From: Iris pallida
Lineage: Eukaryota > Streptophyta > Magnoliopsida > Asparagales > Iridaceae
Reading direction: 5' to 3'
DNA length: 64,000 nucleotides
NCBI GenBank assembly: GCA_029216955.1
Contig: JANAVB010015600.1
Location: 39,818,048-39,882,047 of the forward strand
How positions within the stretch are numbered: the first letter of the stretch is position 1; each line of letters begins with the position of its first letter. The notes under the pieces were generated by a model that was not told the DNA's origin, made no database searches, and worked only from the letters and a program-made list of their open reading frames with translations. The position numbers were made by a program, and so were the translations under genes. Shown here in pieces: positions 1 through 11,525 of the stretch.

Positions 1-160
1 GCGCCTATGCACTTGGTTGTATCATGCGCCCACACACTTTGTTGTGTTATGCGCCCACACAGAACATGTGCTTATGCGCCCACACAAAACTTGTGCTTAT
101 GAGCCCACAGGCCCTTTGGGCGCATAGCATCAGGGCGCATAGAATTTCTCAGTACTTAGC
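1..160. repeat. Dispersed GCGCCCACA / GGGCGCATA word cluster
   Basis: Five exact copies of ATGCGCCC or GGGCGCAT lie in 160 bases. The same word fills the 5' LTR and leader of C2 (22640-24205), so this is the untranslated part of the same family, upstream of the antisense gene. No coding signal is seen. Confidence 0.7.
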
Positions 161-207
161 TCTTTTTTTGTAGATTCTAAGTCTTACTTTTTCTTATGTC
201 TTTGCAG

Positions 208-2970
208 TTGACATGGTTATCCCGGCTCTTGGTGGGATTCCTCTTGGCTCTGTCCGCCATGCTCTGGATTCAAGCCTCGTCATCGCAATGGTAAAAAATG
301 CTTAGGTGAAGATCAGCCATGACCAACCTTCGGTACGGGTGATCGCTATGCTTGAGCAGGACAAAATGTTCTTGAAACAGATGATGAATGATGAGAAGTT
401 CACACTCGGTGGGGCGCAGGGCTTTAAGAGACCGTACTTCTTGTTTGGTGACAGCCTGGGATTTAAGAACGACGAGACGATATGTCTAGAAGACCCTCTA
501 GTGGTCAGGTTAAATAACCAAAGGATATGGTTACCATCGATGAAGCGCCAATACCCTCTATCAGTGTTTACTGATCTAGCTGTGCGGAGGCAAATGAAAT
601 GGGACCTGACCCCTGAACTGCATGGGGTCATTTTTGGCAGGATCCAATTCAACTCTGGTGACCGAAAGAAGGACACTTTCAAGTGTGTCAAGGGCTCCAC
701 GTCCTACTCCACGAGGGAGCTGCATCTTGGGGCCATAATAAACGATGTCCCGACTGATCTTCACCCTTACACTGCTGAGACTCTCTCCAACCTGATGCTG
801 TCAAAGAAGAAGTCGTATCCGGGAGGGAAGCTGCGGATGGAAGGTTGGAGATACTCTGTCCCGTTCTGGAGCGACCTTACTGAATGGATGCTCTCGACTT
901 ACGAGGCCACCCTTAAAGCTACCAGCCTTTTTTATGCCGTTAGACGCACCCAATATGGCATAAAGGTTAACTGGCCTATGTTTATCTCATTGGTGGAGTT
1001 GTACAACTGTCACACATGTACCTTCTTCACTCCGGGTGGGAAGAGGGTCTGGCACTTCACGAGATGCAGGCGTAGAGCTGTAAAACGATTCAAACAGTTT
1101 GTGTTCGACTCGCGTTCGACTCGGGCCAAGCTCGGTTCGAAGCTCGTTCGTGGGCAGGTCGATACCGAGCTAGGTCGATACCGAGCTCGGTCGATTTTTT
1201 TTTGTTCGAAGTGGTGTTCGAACCGAGTTCGACCATAGGTTGTTCGACTCGGTCTCGTTCGCGAACTGGCTCGAACTCGGCTCAGTTTCTAATATTATGG
1301 TTTTTTTCTAATATATGCTATATATTTTTATGGATGCTGATAAATTTTGTCTTAGAAAATTTACTCTCTTTTTTGTTATTTATATGATGATAAATTTGTG
1401 ATGTAAAAAGCATAATTAATTCAACAAAAAAATCTTTAAGACTTGAGAGTAACCGTACAACAAGTTTAATGTGGCTTTTGTTCGGTCCTGGCTCGGGCTC
1501 GGCTCGGGCTCGTCCGAGCTCGAGAACTAAATCGAGTCGAGCTCAATCGTTTCGAGCCTATAACCAAATCGAGTTCAAACACCATTTTTGAGCTCGATCT
1601 TGAGCTCGGCTCGAATAAAGTTCGTTCGATACTTTAGTCGAACCGAGTTCGAACACAGTTTGTTCGAGCTCGTTCGTTCAATTTTCAGCCCTATGCAGGC
1701 GATATTAAAACTCTCCTAGGGGACCGAGCCATACGAAGAATACGTCCCCTGTGATGAGAAGCTCCTGGATTTGGAGAGGGAGAACTCCAAGATGATGGAA
1801 ATGTACAAAGAGTTACTCTGTCACCTCTTCATTTGTCACCAGGTCACAAAGAAGGGTAAGACTGAGGGGTCCCTTCCCCATACGAGAGCCTGGACAAACT
1901 ACATTTTCATCGGAGAAGAAGGAGACGGCCCAGTCTCTTTCTCGACTTGCAAGCCCTCGACAAAATCTGAGATAGAGCAATTGATGACAGATCACGGGGC
2001 AGTAGACACTGAAGATAGTGATGATCCCGAGGGGAGCTTCTCGGTTTATTATTTCTTCAGGCAGGCTGAGTTCAAGCTGTCGGAAAAGGCTGTGCTAGCT
2101 GCCTTTCTGATGACATGGCTTCACGATTGTGTAGTCCCTGGTGGTTCAGGGCCTATTGAAAGGATAAGCAGGAGTATGATACTTTCGACTGTAAAGCTGG
2201 CATTTGGATACCAGCTTGCCCTGCTTCTTGCGATGGTCTGCGCCATCCAACGAGGCTTGCGACATTTTGTTGTTAACGCGGTGACACCCGATGGTAGAAA
2301 GGATTTTGTCAGGACTGAATTTCTCTTTCATTACCTGATGGGATGGCTGGTGCTGCACTGTCCCAGATTAATGAATGCCGGACTGATGAGAGACTCTTTG
2401 GCGGAAGATGCATTTCTTCGGGGATTCAAAGATACAGACTGGACCGTCGCAGGGGTACCTGTTTGCAGGAAGGCTTTAAGTTTTTTGTAAAATTATGAAT
2501 TCTTTAGAGTGTCACCTCCGTCTGGTAGTTGCCGTGTAGGAGACACTTTAGTAGATGAGGGAGCACTCACTACTAGCCTTCCTATTGGGGCGTTCCATTG
2601 GCTCCAGTCCATCAGGCCTTCCCATCTGGTGCTCAGAAATAGGAACCACACTTTCCTGGAACCTTATCTGCCGAGTCGCTTTGCACGGTAGTTCAGCTAC
2701 AACCAACTTCTTTTGGGCAACTCCAACCCTCATCTACAGTCGATAGGAAGCCTGATCGACGGGGCACGTGCATGGGGCTACTACAATGCTGGATGTACGG
2801 GGGCAACTTTTACCTTGCCAGAAAATAAGCCTGAAACCCACATGCTTTTTGCTGCTGCCAAGTTCTATATTTAGGTCAATACCCTTCATTCTCGGTATGA
2901 CCGTGAGCAGAGTTTAATATCGGAAACTAGGCTTGCCCCCACTCTTGTCAATATAGGACGAGTGCGTACA
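208..2970 (+). pseudogene. Antisense plant mobile domain (PMD) gene of gypsy C1
   Basis: A pyrimidine tract ending TTTGCAG (AG at 206-207) looks like a 3' splice site, and coding similarity begins just after it. The frame has a stop near 305, runs 306-1072, is split by a hAT MITE, resumes at 1702-2490 and continues with stops to about 2970. It matches the minus-strand protein of gypsy B at 42638-45083: MEMYKELLCH against VEVYQELMCH, the PMD core LSEKAVLAAFLMTWL against LSKEALLAGFLSLWL, and EPYLPSRFAR in both. PMD proteins (MAIN/MAIL1 type) are plant nuclear proteins also found in transposons. The gene is antisense to pol, as are the extra ORFs known from Tat elements such as Grande. Its role is unknown. 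Confidence 0.75.
1073..1693. mobile_element. hAT-type MITE
   Basis: The 621-bp insert is flanked by the 8-bp direct repeat TGCAGGCG (1065-1072 and 1694-1701). Its ends read TAGAGCTGTAAAA and, inverted, TAGGGCTGAAAA. The interior is packed with GAGCTCG/TTCGA words in both orientations and has no ORF of note. An 8-bp duplication and a TAGGGCTG-like end fit the hAT superfamily. It splits the PMD gene, so it is younger than C1. Confidence 0.85.
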
Positions 2971-4843
2971 ATGGGGGGTCACAGAAGGGAAGGTGCCGCA
3001 CCCTCAGCTGAGCCGGCTGCAGCGCCACAGCATAGAGTCGCTCTTGAGGAGCCGATCGTTACAGCACCTAAGAAAGAGATACTGTAGAACCTCTTCATGA
3101 TATTCCTCACAAGAGGAAAGCTTCCACTGAGCTGGTTCAATGGTCCAAAAGGAAGAAGGTTGTTGTCTCCAGAGGGAGGAAGAAGGTCACGGACGTGAGC
3201 GTTGGCTCGCCTCCTCCCAGAAGATCTTCCCGGCAGTTCGGGATGGGTGGAATGCCGTCGCGGGCTGTTACTATTCGGGAGGTAGATCCCTTCCTAGACT
3301 CCATAGCCGTTTTGGTCAAACCGTTAGAAGCTTTCTCACCATTGTGTTTGTCCTTTGCGCAGGACATTGAAGTCACGACTGCGGCAGGTGCTTCTTCGTC
3401 TGAAGAGGTGGACATAACAACAGTGTTCCCTGCTCGTCCTCAACTGATACATGAAGGTGGGTCTTCTTCAGTTGTAAGGCTTGAGCAAAGGGATGATCAG
3501 GGTGAAGGCCCAGACCATGATGGCGATCAGAAAGCCAGTCCCTCCTATGACATTTTTTTGGGGGATATGTCTGCGATAGGAGCTATGATGAAAGATTTGG
3601 ATGAAAATTAAGTCCAATCAGCTCACCCTCCTCTGGGTATGTCATTCTTGCACTTTTCTTCGGATGAGATTTTTTGACTTCAATTTTGCATGCAACTTAT
3701 GAGGCTGACTTCCATCGTATATTCCCTTGTAGACAAGGAGAGGGAACAAAGCACGGAGGTTGCTCCAGATACTGGGGCTAGACAGGAAGCTGCCCTTGGT
3801 TCTCCCAGTAAACCGGCATCAGTTACTGAAGAAGTTCTTGATCGGCCCGTTGAGGCGGCCATTATTAAATCTGCTTCAGGTCTAGCTGGGACCGTGGAAG
3901 GCAAGCAGCCTGATGCTGACAGTGAACGACCTGGGTCTGCTCTCATTTCCCTAGTTCCAGTTGATGATGAGCCGGCAGGAGGTCTGAACTTACAACTCCT
4001 TCTTTATGTAAGTTTTTTTTGTTACTGATATGTATATTGCTTTATTTGTCAGGTTCAGCTTCCTCCCAAGTAGCTCTCCCTGGGACAGAAGATCCGCATC
4101 AAGCTTTATCTCCAACGACATCTTCTAAAGATGATGAGATGACTCAGGAAGTCATAAGGGCTTTCTACTCCGTTTTGAAAGTAAAGCTTCCTGAAGTTTT
4201 GAACCGAAATGCCGCCTTCAGGCCTGTGAAGGCTGTCGCTGAATGCCAGGTGACATCTCTTGAAAGCATTGCTGGCTATGAAGAGCGAGCTAATGCTTTA
4301 AGGAAGGTCATGGTTGACCTGGAAAATCAAGTGGCCAAACTCCGAGAGATCAATTAACGAAGCCCAACATCATTATTTCTTGAGGAGGACATGGCTCTGA
4401 TTGCGGCTATTGAGGAGGAGAAAGCTACATTCCAGGCGAGGAAGGAGACGCTGGCTAAAGAGATCAGTAAGCTAGCTGATCAGTATGAACAGTTTGATGA
4501 TGCAGGTAGGGCTCGTATTGCCTCAAAGAATAAGCTGGCCATCCAGATCGCTGAAAAGTATAATCAGATTGTGCAGCTTCATGAAGATATTGCCCAGCTT
4601 GAGGCCGACTTGTGAATAGTCCCGTCTGAGCAGGAAGACTACGTGGTTCAGGCTGCTGCTACTGCTACAACTTCAGACCAATTGAAGGCTCAGCTGGTGA
4701 AGTTAGAAGAGGAGCATAAGAAACTGATTCCTTTCGAGGATGAAGTTGCTCGGCAGGAAGAAGCACGTCGTCGTGCTACTGTCAAATCTCAAGCTGAAAT
4801 CAAGGCTCTGAGGGATAACATCAATCGATTGTGTATCCCTTAA
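2971..4843 (+). pseudogene. Linker and coiled-coil part of the C1 antisense gene
   Basis: After the PMD comes a degenerate hydrophilic stretch (fragments at 3195-3611 and 3690-4010) rich in Ser, Glu and Pro. Coding-like sequence from 4053 to 4843 has stops at 4355-4357 and 4612-4614. It is rich in Glu, Lys, Ala and Gln with heptad-like hydrophobic spacing (for example LEEEHKKLIPFEDEVARQEE), which suggests a coiled coil. Gypsy B has a counterpart at 41036-41770 with different sequence but the same character and position. A GTAAGT at 4008 and TTTGTCAG ending at 4052 resemble splice sites, but 45 nt is very short for a plant intron. Confidence 0.6.
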
Positions 4844-4924
4844 GTCTTTTGTTTGTAACTGTCTCTTTTAGTCGTCAAAAGTCTTGTATCTTTTTCTTTT
4901 CTCCGTCTTTTGATAGACGTTTTT

Positions 4925-4930
4925 AATAAA
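4925..4930 (+). terminator. AATAAA poly(A) signal of the C1 antisense gene
   Basis: AATAAA lies about 80 bases after the coiled-coil stop codon and about 40 bases before the first hairpin. The same signal is in the same place in gypsy B (41016-41021) and gypsy A (57327-57332). Confidence 0.6.
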
Positions 4931-4964
4931 TAATCTTTTGGCTTTCAAAATTCATGGATGAAGT

Positions 4965-5353
4965 TTGTGAAATATCAAAACTAGAGGTAATGTGTACGTA
5001 GTAAGGATATTTCTGGTGGGTATTCCGCTAGGAAATTTGATGTGGACTTATTATCCATTTTATATTCAAGGTTCTTGAATATAGATAATAAGTTGAAAGA
5101 AGCTGCTAATAGAGGTACTATGGACGTAATAGCAGAGAATATTCTATATCTGACCAGAGGTAATATGGACGTGGACTAATATATAACATTAGGTAGGAGT
5201 GGATAATTCAGAGGTAATATGGACGTGATTATCTTTGATGAATGCTTTGCTCAGAGGTTATATGGACGAGGCAAAAGGTTTTTTAATTATACCACTGGGG
5301 AAATAATTATCGAAAAACAGTTCAGAGGTAATATGGACGTGACTTGTTTTCGT
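4965..5353. other. Six-hairpin array between pol and the antisense gene (C1)
   Basis: Six copies of a loop near CAGAGGTAATATGGACGTG (plus strand; sense strand of the element is its complement) each lie between complementary arms of differing sequence. Examples are GAAATATC/GATATTTC (4969-5013), CTGCTA/TAGCAG (5103-5126), GATAAT/ATTATC (about 5203-5234) and CGAAAAACAGTT/ACTTGTTTTCG (5312-5353). A further nested inverted repeat, ACTTATTATC with GATAATAAGT, lies at about 5046-5095, and a partial copy at about 5420-5465. The array sits between the pol stop (5549) and the antisense poly(A) signal. Confidence 0.8.
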
Positions 5354-5548
5354 CAGACCAAGTTTGGACAGAGTCCAAAATGGAGATAATTCCACTGGGG
5401 AATCTTTTTAAAGGACCTATTATCCAGGGCGTATTCAAGACTCTTGAAATACAGATAATAGTTAGATGATTTTTTTTTGAATCGCATAAACATTGCACTG
5501 TACATTTACATGACTAAAAAGGGTATATGTGAACGTTGTTCATGAAGG

Positions 5549-6760
5549 TTACACATAACATTTTTTCAGGAACTTGCCGTTGATCGGCATCATGAGCAAG
5601 TCACCATCAGGCTTGGTTAGTCGATATGCACCGTTAGAATACACTGATTCTATAATGAAAGGACCTTCCCATTTAGGCTAGAATTTTTCTTTTGTCTTGT
5701 ACGTCATGATCATTGGTCTTCTCACTGCTAAGACCAGATCACCAACTTGAAAGATTCTTTCCTTCACCTTTTTATTAAAGGCTCTGGAAAGGCGTGCTTG
5801 GTATAGCTCAATACGCTGTTGAGCTAATAAGCATTTTTCGTCTAACGTTTCCAGCTCTTGTAGTCGCAGACGGTAACTTTCTTCGACAGTCAACTCACTG
5901 GCTAAGGCTACTCGAAGAGAGAGAATCTGGATTTCTACGGAAAGAACTGCTTTACTCCCATAAACCAGAGAGAATGGCGTACTGCCTGTTAGAGTCCAGA
6001 CCGTTGTACGTTAGGCCCAGAGACATTCGTCGAGCTTCTCATTCCAATTACGCTTATTTGGAGACACGAACTTCTTGAAAAATTTGATGATAGTCTTATT
6101 GAAGGCTTATGCTAACCCATTAGCTGCTGGATTGTAAGCAGTAGAGGCTACATTCTGAATTTGATTCTTATCGCAGAATCGATAGAATGCATGGCTCGTA
6201 AATTATGGACCATTATCATGGATAATCCTGCGAGGTAGGCCGAAGCGGTAGATAACGTGATGTTTGATGAAACTGATCACGTTCGACGTCTTTACTTCGG
6301 TGAGCGGTATAGCTTCCGTCCATTTGGGGAAGTAATCGGTTATAGCTAGGATAAACCGATGTCCTCTAGAGGATGGCGGGCTAATTGGGCCTATGACGTC
6401 CATACCCCAGGCTTCAAAAGGCCAAGATGTCGCCGTCGGGTATAGAAACTCCGAAGGTTGATGAATGAAGTTGGCGTGGGCTAATAATAACCCATTCGTC
6501 AAATGGCAAAGTAGTGGAGTCTTACACTTCTTTGCATATTCAACAGCATCTGTTATCATTGTGGGCCAATAATAACCCATTCGTCTGAGGTGATCTTGTA
6601 ATTTGGGGCCTGGTTGATGTGCACCACAAATTCTGTCATGAGCCTCACGGAGTGCATGTTTGGCTTCTGTGTCTGATAAACATCGTAATAGTAGCCTGTC
6701 GTAAGAGCGTTCGTACAATATTTTGGTAGCTGTATCAAAGTAAAATCTGAGGGATCATCT
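5549..6760 (-). pseudogene. Integrase of gypsy C1, decayed
   Basis: Read on the minus strand, the zinc-binding N-terminus (EAHDRICGAHQPGPKLQDHL), the core (WGMDVIGPISPPS, then HDNGP) and the C-terminal part (RAFNKKVKERIFQVGDLVLA) are recognisable. The last residues before the stop at 5549-5551 resemble those of A and B (FLKKCYV). Integrase would insert the cDNA into the chromosome. Stops and frameshifts break it near 6203 and 5678. A roughly 23-base patch is duplicated at 6478-6500 and 6563-6585, which replaces the usual CKACQ with CKTPLLC. Confidence 0.8.
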
Positions 6761-7755
6761 TTGGACAGATATTGCTTCCTTTGGGTCCTCAGGAAGGATT
6801 CCGTAGACGGCGTAGTCTATGAAAGGAAATCTCCAGTCTTTAACGTCGACGTTTGTTTCTGTTGCGTAACTGTGATGAATATGCAAGGCATCTTTCACAC
6901 AGAATAACTCTCGACCAGACACTGTGATCGAATGCTGAGTATTGGTAGGGACGGTCAAGGAAGCAGTAAGACCGGCTAAAGCATCTGCTTCTATATTCTG
7001 TAATCGAGGCACGTGCTCGTTGAAGAATCCAGCGAAAGTAGAAGCTGATTCGATTGTCTCTTTGTGATATGGGATGAGATCTTCGTGATGAACTTCATAA
7101 TCCCCTCGGACCTGACTAACTATTAGCTTAGAATTGTCGTAAGCTTCTAGATAGTTAACTCCCAGTTATTTAGCCAGTTGAAGGCCGATCAGTAGGGCAC
7201 TATATTCGTCCACGTTGTTAGTGCAAGGTTCCACGAGAGAATATGCACGGTGTATAACCAGATGGTCGGGTGACATAAGCACGATGCCTACTCCGGCCAA
7301 GATATTTCCTTTAGGTCTTGTTCTTGATGCATTGTCAAAGAATATTCGCCAAATGGGGATTTCCTCAGTTGTGGTGTTAGACTCCACTACTTCGTCCTGA
7401 ATTTCATCGTAGAGTTTGGAAGATTCTGGCACCGGATGAGCTGCTAAAAAATCAGCTAATGCTTGGCCTTTTACTGCCTTCTGAGGGACGAACATCATAT
7501 CGTATGGAGTCAACAACATTGCCCATGTAGCTAAATGGGAATTAAGAGAACCTGATTTAGTCATGATTATTCTGAGAGAATTGACTTTAGATATGATGTG
7601 GATAGTCTGCCTAGACACATAGTGACGTGTCTTCTGGATAGCAAATACTAGTACGAGACATTCCTTTTCCACAGGTGTGTATCTGTGCTCGGCACGCACC
7701 ATCGTGCGGCTGAGGTAGTAGATTGCCTGTTCATGGCCGCTTTTATTCTTCTGAG
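6755..7755 (-). pseudogene. RNase H and archaeal-type RNase H of gypsy C1, C-terminal part
   Basis: The retroviral RNase H end (HRYTPVEKECLVLVFAIQKT), a tether with ADFLAAHPVPESSKLYDE, then a second RNase H (FFDNASRTRPKGNILAGVGI, later EYSALLIGLQ) are visible between 7702 and 6755. The second catalytic domain marks the Tat lineage. The conserved FDGAS is FDNAS here. The N-terminal part lies across the CACTA insertion at 9290-9413. Confidence 0.8.
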
Positions 7756-8744
7756 CACTACCAAAATAACCAGCTTTAGCGACGGCCAGATCCGTCGCTA
7801 GACCGTCGGTAACATGACTTACCGACGGCTTAGCGACGGATATTTGATGAAAATAGCCGTCGGGAAAAGCGTCGTCGCTAATTAAATAATTAGCGGGCCT
7901 AAGAGGGTTGATGTGTTAGTTGTTGTTGACATTGTTCATGTTGAGGGCTCTCTTAAAAGATAAGTGCAATTAATGCACATGATTTCTTTCTAATTAATAC
8001 TTCAAACATATATAATGAGGAAAAGGAAACAAACATCTAACACACAAGAACACAAAAAAGCCTCCATGATCACGTCTCTCACTCGTTAGATCTCTCTGAC
8101 TTGCATGTCGACAACGGTGAATTGGTCTTATTGAATCGATCCTTAATCTTCAAAAGTTGTTTATCTATAATTGCATAGAAATATTGAACATGATAATAAA
8201 ATTTATTAGTAGTGTCTCATGCCATATAGAATACACAACACAAAACAAGACAATAGGGTTGGAGATGTTCTTACAAAATCACTTTCAAAGTGGTTTATTT
8301 TGAATAGATTTAATACGTGTCAATTTTTTGTTTGAGGACGAACAAATATTCTAGTTCTAGTAGATGAACAAAAATAGACTCAATATCATGCGGTTGTTCT
8401 CAGCAGTTGATTTTCAACACTATGGCGGGCGGGATCATAAATATCTGAACAAAGGAAAGAAACCCTAACCCTCACCCCCCTGCCCCTCCCCCCACCCCCC
8501 CTAACCCTAACCCTCACCCCCCAGCCACCCTCACCCCCCCTGACCCTCCCCCCCACCACCCCTAACCCGAACCCGAACCCCCCCAGCCCCACATCACCCC
8601 CCAGCCCCCCACCACCCCTAACCCTAACCCGAACCCGAACCCCCCCAGCCACCCTCACCCCCTCTGACCCTCCCCCCCATTCACCACCCCCCCCCCCCGC
8701 CCTCTCCACCCCCCGCGAAGCCGACCCCCCCAAAACCAAAAATT

Positions 8745-8793
<49 letters not shown>

Positions 8794-9289
8794 CCTGCGA
8801 GAGAGAGAGAGAGAGAGCCGCGAGAGTGTCGGAGAGAGAGAGCCGCGAGAGAGAGAGAGAGAGAGCCGCGAGAGAGAGAGTGTTTTGGGGGGAATGAAAA
8901 ATTCCCCCCCGTCGGTTCAGTTTAAGTTAGGGCACAGAGCCTAGCGACGGAATAGCGACGGAATAATTTAGTCGCTAAACCGTCGCCAAATAAAAGCAGT
9001 GTTCCGACGGATATATCCGTCGCTAGTTAGTCGCTAAAGTTCCCGCCAATGCTTTAAAGATTTTGCCGCCAACATTTGCGACGAACAAGCGACGACAACT
9101 GAATCCGTCGCTAACGTTCGTCGACTGAGCGACGGAAAATCGACAAATTGTTACATTTAAAATTAAAAAAAATTATGTTATGTTGTCTGTCGCTAATCCG
9201 TCGCTAAGAAGTCGGAAACTGGTCGCTATTAGCGACGGAATCCTTCCGTCGCTAAACTTCCGTCGGTAAAGTTGGGTATTTTAGTAGTG
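7756..9289. mobile_element. CACTA non-autonomous element 1
   Basis: The 1534-bp insert starts CACTACCAAAATAACCA and ends with the inverse of CACTACTAAAATACCCA. About 26 of the 30 terminal bases match. The 3-bp direct repeat GAG flanks it (7753-7755, 9290-9292). Many TAGCGACGG words in both orientations cluster near both ends, as expected of CACTA subterminal transposase sites. It has no transposase ORF. It interrupts RNase H of C1 and is therefore younger. Confidence 0.93.
8460..8880. repeat. CCCTAA-like low-complexity tract and (AG)n microsatellite
   Basis: Inside CACTA 1, 8460-8700 alternates CCCTAACCCTAA with long C-runs, and about 8741-8790 is (AG)n followed by GA-rich sequence with GCCGCGAGAG words. 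This is a cytosine-rich low-complexity tract, not a telomere. Confidence 0.8.
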
Positions 9290-10430
9290 GAGCTAATAGG
9301 GCACCAAAGGAATGATCCATAGCGCGGACATATAACAAGAAAGGGTTTCCCATTATTGGAGCCACCAATACTGGAGGGCTTGTGAGATATTTCTTGATGT
9401 CGTCAAATGCGCATTAACATTGTTCAGTCCAAACGAAAGATACTCCTTTCTTCATGAGCTGAGTAAACGGTTGACACCTTCCAGAAAGATTTGAAATGAA
9501 TCGTCTAATGTAGGCTAGCCTTCCTTGAAGTCCGTGTAGCTCTTTGAGATTTCTTGGGGGATGCATATCGAGGATAGCTTTCACTTTCTCCGGGTCAAGA
9601 TGTATACCCGTTGAAGTGATAACAAAACCAAGGAACTTGTCGCTGGAGACTCCCAGAAAAGACTTGGTTGGATTCATCTTGAGTTGTTGTGCACGCATTA
9701 GTTTGAACACCGTTCTCAAATCTTAGAGATGGTTACCCTTTAGACGACTTTTAACTGCGATATCGTCTACGTAGCATTCTACTATTTTACACAAATGATC
9801 GCAAAAAATTGTGTTCATAGCTCACTGGTTTGTCGCCTCTGCATTTTTTAATCCGAAGGGCATTACCGTATAGCAGTATACCGCCAACAGTGTTCGAAAA
9901 GATGTTTCTCATCGTCGGGGAACATCTTGATCTGGTTGTAGCCTGAGAACCTATCCATGAAGGACATCCGCTCGAAGCCTCAAGTATTGTCGATCATTAC
10001 GTCGGTGATCGTTAGAGGGAACTCATCTTTCGGGCATGCAGAGTTCAAACTACGGTAATCGATACAGACTCGAACTTTACCATTCTTTTTCATAACTGGA
10101 ACAATGTTAGCGACCTAGTCAGGGTGCTGTTCTTCACAAATGAACCCGCTTGAAATAAGCTTCTTGACTTCACTCTCGATGGCCTCCATGATATCTGGTC
10201 GGATTCGTCGTTGCTGCTGCTTCACTGGCTTTGCTTTGGACGAGATATTTAGGCGATATATAGCAACTTTAGGGTCCAGGCCTGGCATGTCTTCATAGCT
10301 CCATGCAAAGATGTCAATGTATTCTCTTATAAGCTGTATAAGAGATTGTCGTTCTTCGCCAGACAGACTTTTGCTGATGAAGATTGGTTTAAGAGATGAT
10401 TCATCTCCTAAATTAATTGGACGACTTCGT
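9290..10430 (-). pseudogene. Reverse transcriptase and start of RNase H, gypsy C1
   Basis: Minus-strand coding fragments include the RT C-terminal part LKMNPTKSFLGVSSDKFLGF and the thumb/connection up to WTEQC (9719-9414). The active-site YVDD is encoded at about 9750-9770. Upstream, 9770-10430 matches the RT N-terminus of C2 at 17.7-18.35 kb with stops and small indels. RT copies the element RNA into DNA. Confidence 0.8.
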
Positions 10431-11340
10431 CTTTAGTAGGTGGTTCACGTTGTTCAAAATATAACTCCTACCTAGTATCCATCTTTTGAGCCCATTGTTC
10501 ATGCTCGATTGATTAGACATCATCTGCAATTTGGTCAACTGACACCATATTGATGGACACAGTTGCTTTGAACAGGTCTCCAATGCTGGAGTCTGAATCC
10601 TAGAGGCAAAAATAAGAAAAATGAGAACAACGATCCACTTCGACATTTGATCCTTCAGGAGTTGTTGGAGGAGTAACGTAACCTAAATCAATGCTGTTTT
10701 GTTGATAATTGTTCTCGGATTTGCCGGGAGGAGCAAGGTGACGTATTGGCAATCGTCGCCCTTGACCGTAGTTTAGTCCCTGGTCGCTTTTTATATCATA
10801 TCCCATGTTTTGGCTGATATTCTTGGCCTGCCAACTATATCGGTAAAGTTGCATTTTTCCAGAATCATAGTCAGCTTCAGTGTTATGGTTGGAAGAAGTA
10901 GAGTCCAGAACGAACTTTCTTTCGCCAATTATTCGACCGAAGATGATCAATTCTTCACCCTTCTTTCTAGCTGGAATGATAAAGTAGTGGATATCTTCTG
11001 GCCAGACGTTTCCCGCAAATGAGGCATCGTGATCGGCATGTAGAGATGAGGTCCTATGCCATGCTCTAGGGCGTATATCGTATCTATGTACAGGTTTACA
11101 GATTGGTAGACATCGAAGTAATTCAAAGATAAACCTTTACTTAGAAAATGTGCAAGTTCTTCTTTAGGGATAACATCATCCACTGAAGGTACATTATTTT
11201 GAGTATTGATATACTCATTGAGGGGATCATTATCTGGAACTGGAGCTGCAGACTTGGCCAAGTTCACCACATAGGGTAACTCGTCAGGATTGGAAGGACG
11301 AACTTCAGCAGGTTCCAGACGAGTTATGGAGAGTGATGGT
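10431..11340 (-). pseudogene. PR-RT linker of gypsy C1 with G-patch-like motif
   Basis: This matches C2 at 18.3-19.2 kb. It includes the segment MGYDIKSDQGLNYGQGRR (about 10740-10805) and the segment PLNEYINTQNNVPSVDDVIP (about 11160-11230). Similarity to the C2 linker ends near 11340 (GATGGTCAAT), where C2 integrase-type sequence begins, so the 5' half of C1 is gone. Several stops are present. Confidence 0.7.
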
Positions 11341-11525
11341 CAATTCCACGCCAGTTATGTCGAATAAATATTGTGACAGTATCCCGTCGTAAGAGCGTTG
11401 GTGCAGCATTTTGGTAGCTGTATCATAGTAAAATCTGAAGGATTACCTTTGGACAGACACTGCTTCCTTTGGGTCCTCAGGGAGGATTTCGTAGATGGCG
11501 TAGTCTATGAAAGGAAATCTCCAGT
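11341..11525 (-). pseudogene. C2 fragment spanning the RNase H / integrase boundary
   Basis: This stretch matches C1 at about 6690-6835 (minus-strand region before the integrase zinc finger) and continues at 16242 beyond the solo LTR. It is the last piece of C2 before the C1 junction. The target duplication CCAGT of the solo LTR is its final five bases. Confidence 0.75.

Larger units (their letters stand above)
1..11340 (-). mobile_element. Gypsy C1: Tat-type Ty3/gypsy element, 5'-truncated copy
   Basis: On the minus strand this copy runs from a PR-RT linker at 11340 through RT, RNase H, archaeal-type RNase H and integrase (stop at 5549). It continues through a hairpin array and a plus-strand PMD gene to the left window edge. 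Gag, protease and 5' LTR are absent. The 3' LTR should lie left of base 1. A second RNase H domain is a known mark of the Tat lineage. Two later insertions (1073-1693, 7756-9289) have intact target duplications. At 11340 it is joined to the close relative C2 in the same orientation. Confidence 0.85.

Noticed and set aside
4008..4052. Intron in the C1 antisense gene
   Set aside because: The 45-nt distance between GTAAGT and the acceptor is below usual plant intron length. Perhaps a shortened relic, so not annotated as an intron.
8460..8700. Telomeric repeat
   Set aside because: CCCTAA units are only two or three in a row and mixed with C-runs inside a bounded CACTA element, so not a telomere or fusion site.
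8386..8739. Minus-strand frame of Gly/Val/Arg repeats
   Set aside because: Translation of the C-rich CCCTAA-like tract in CACTA 1, low complexity only.
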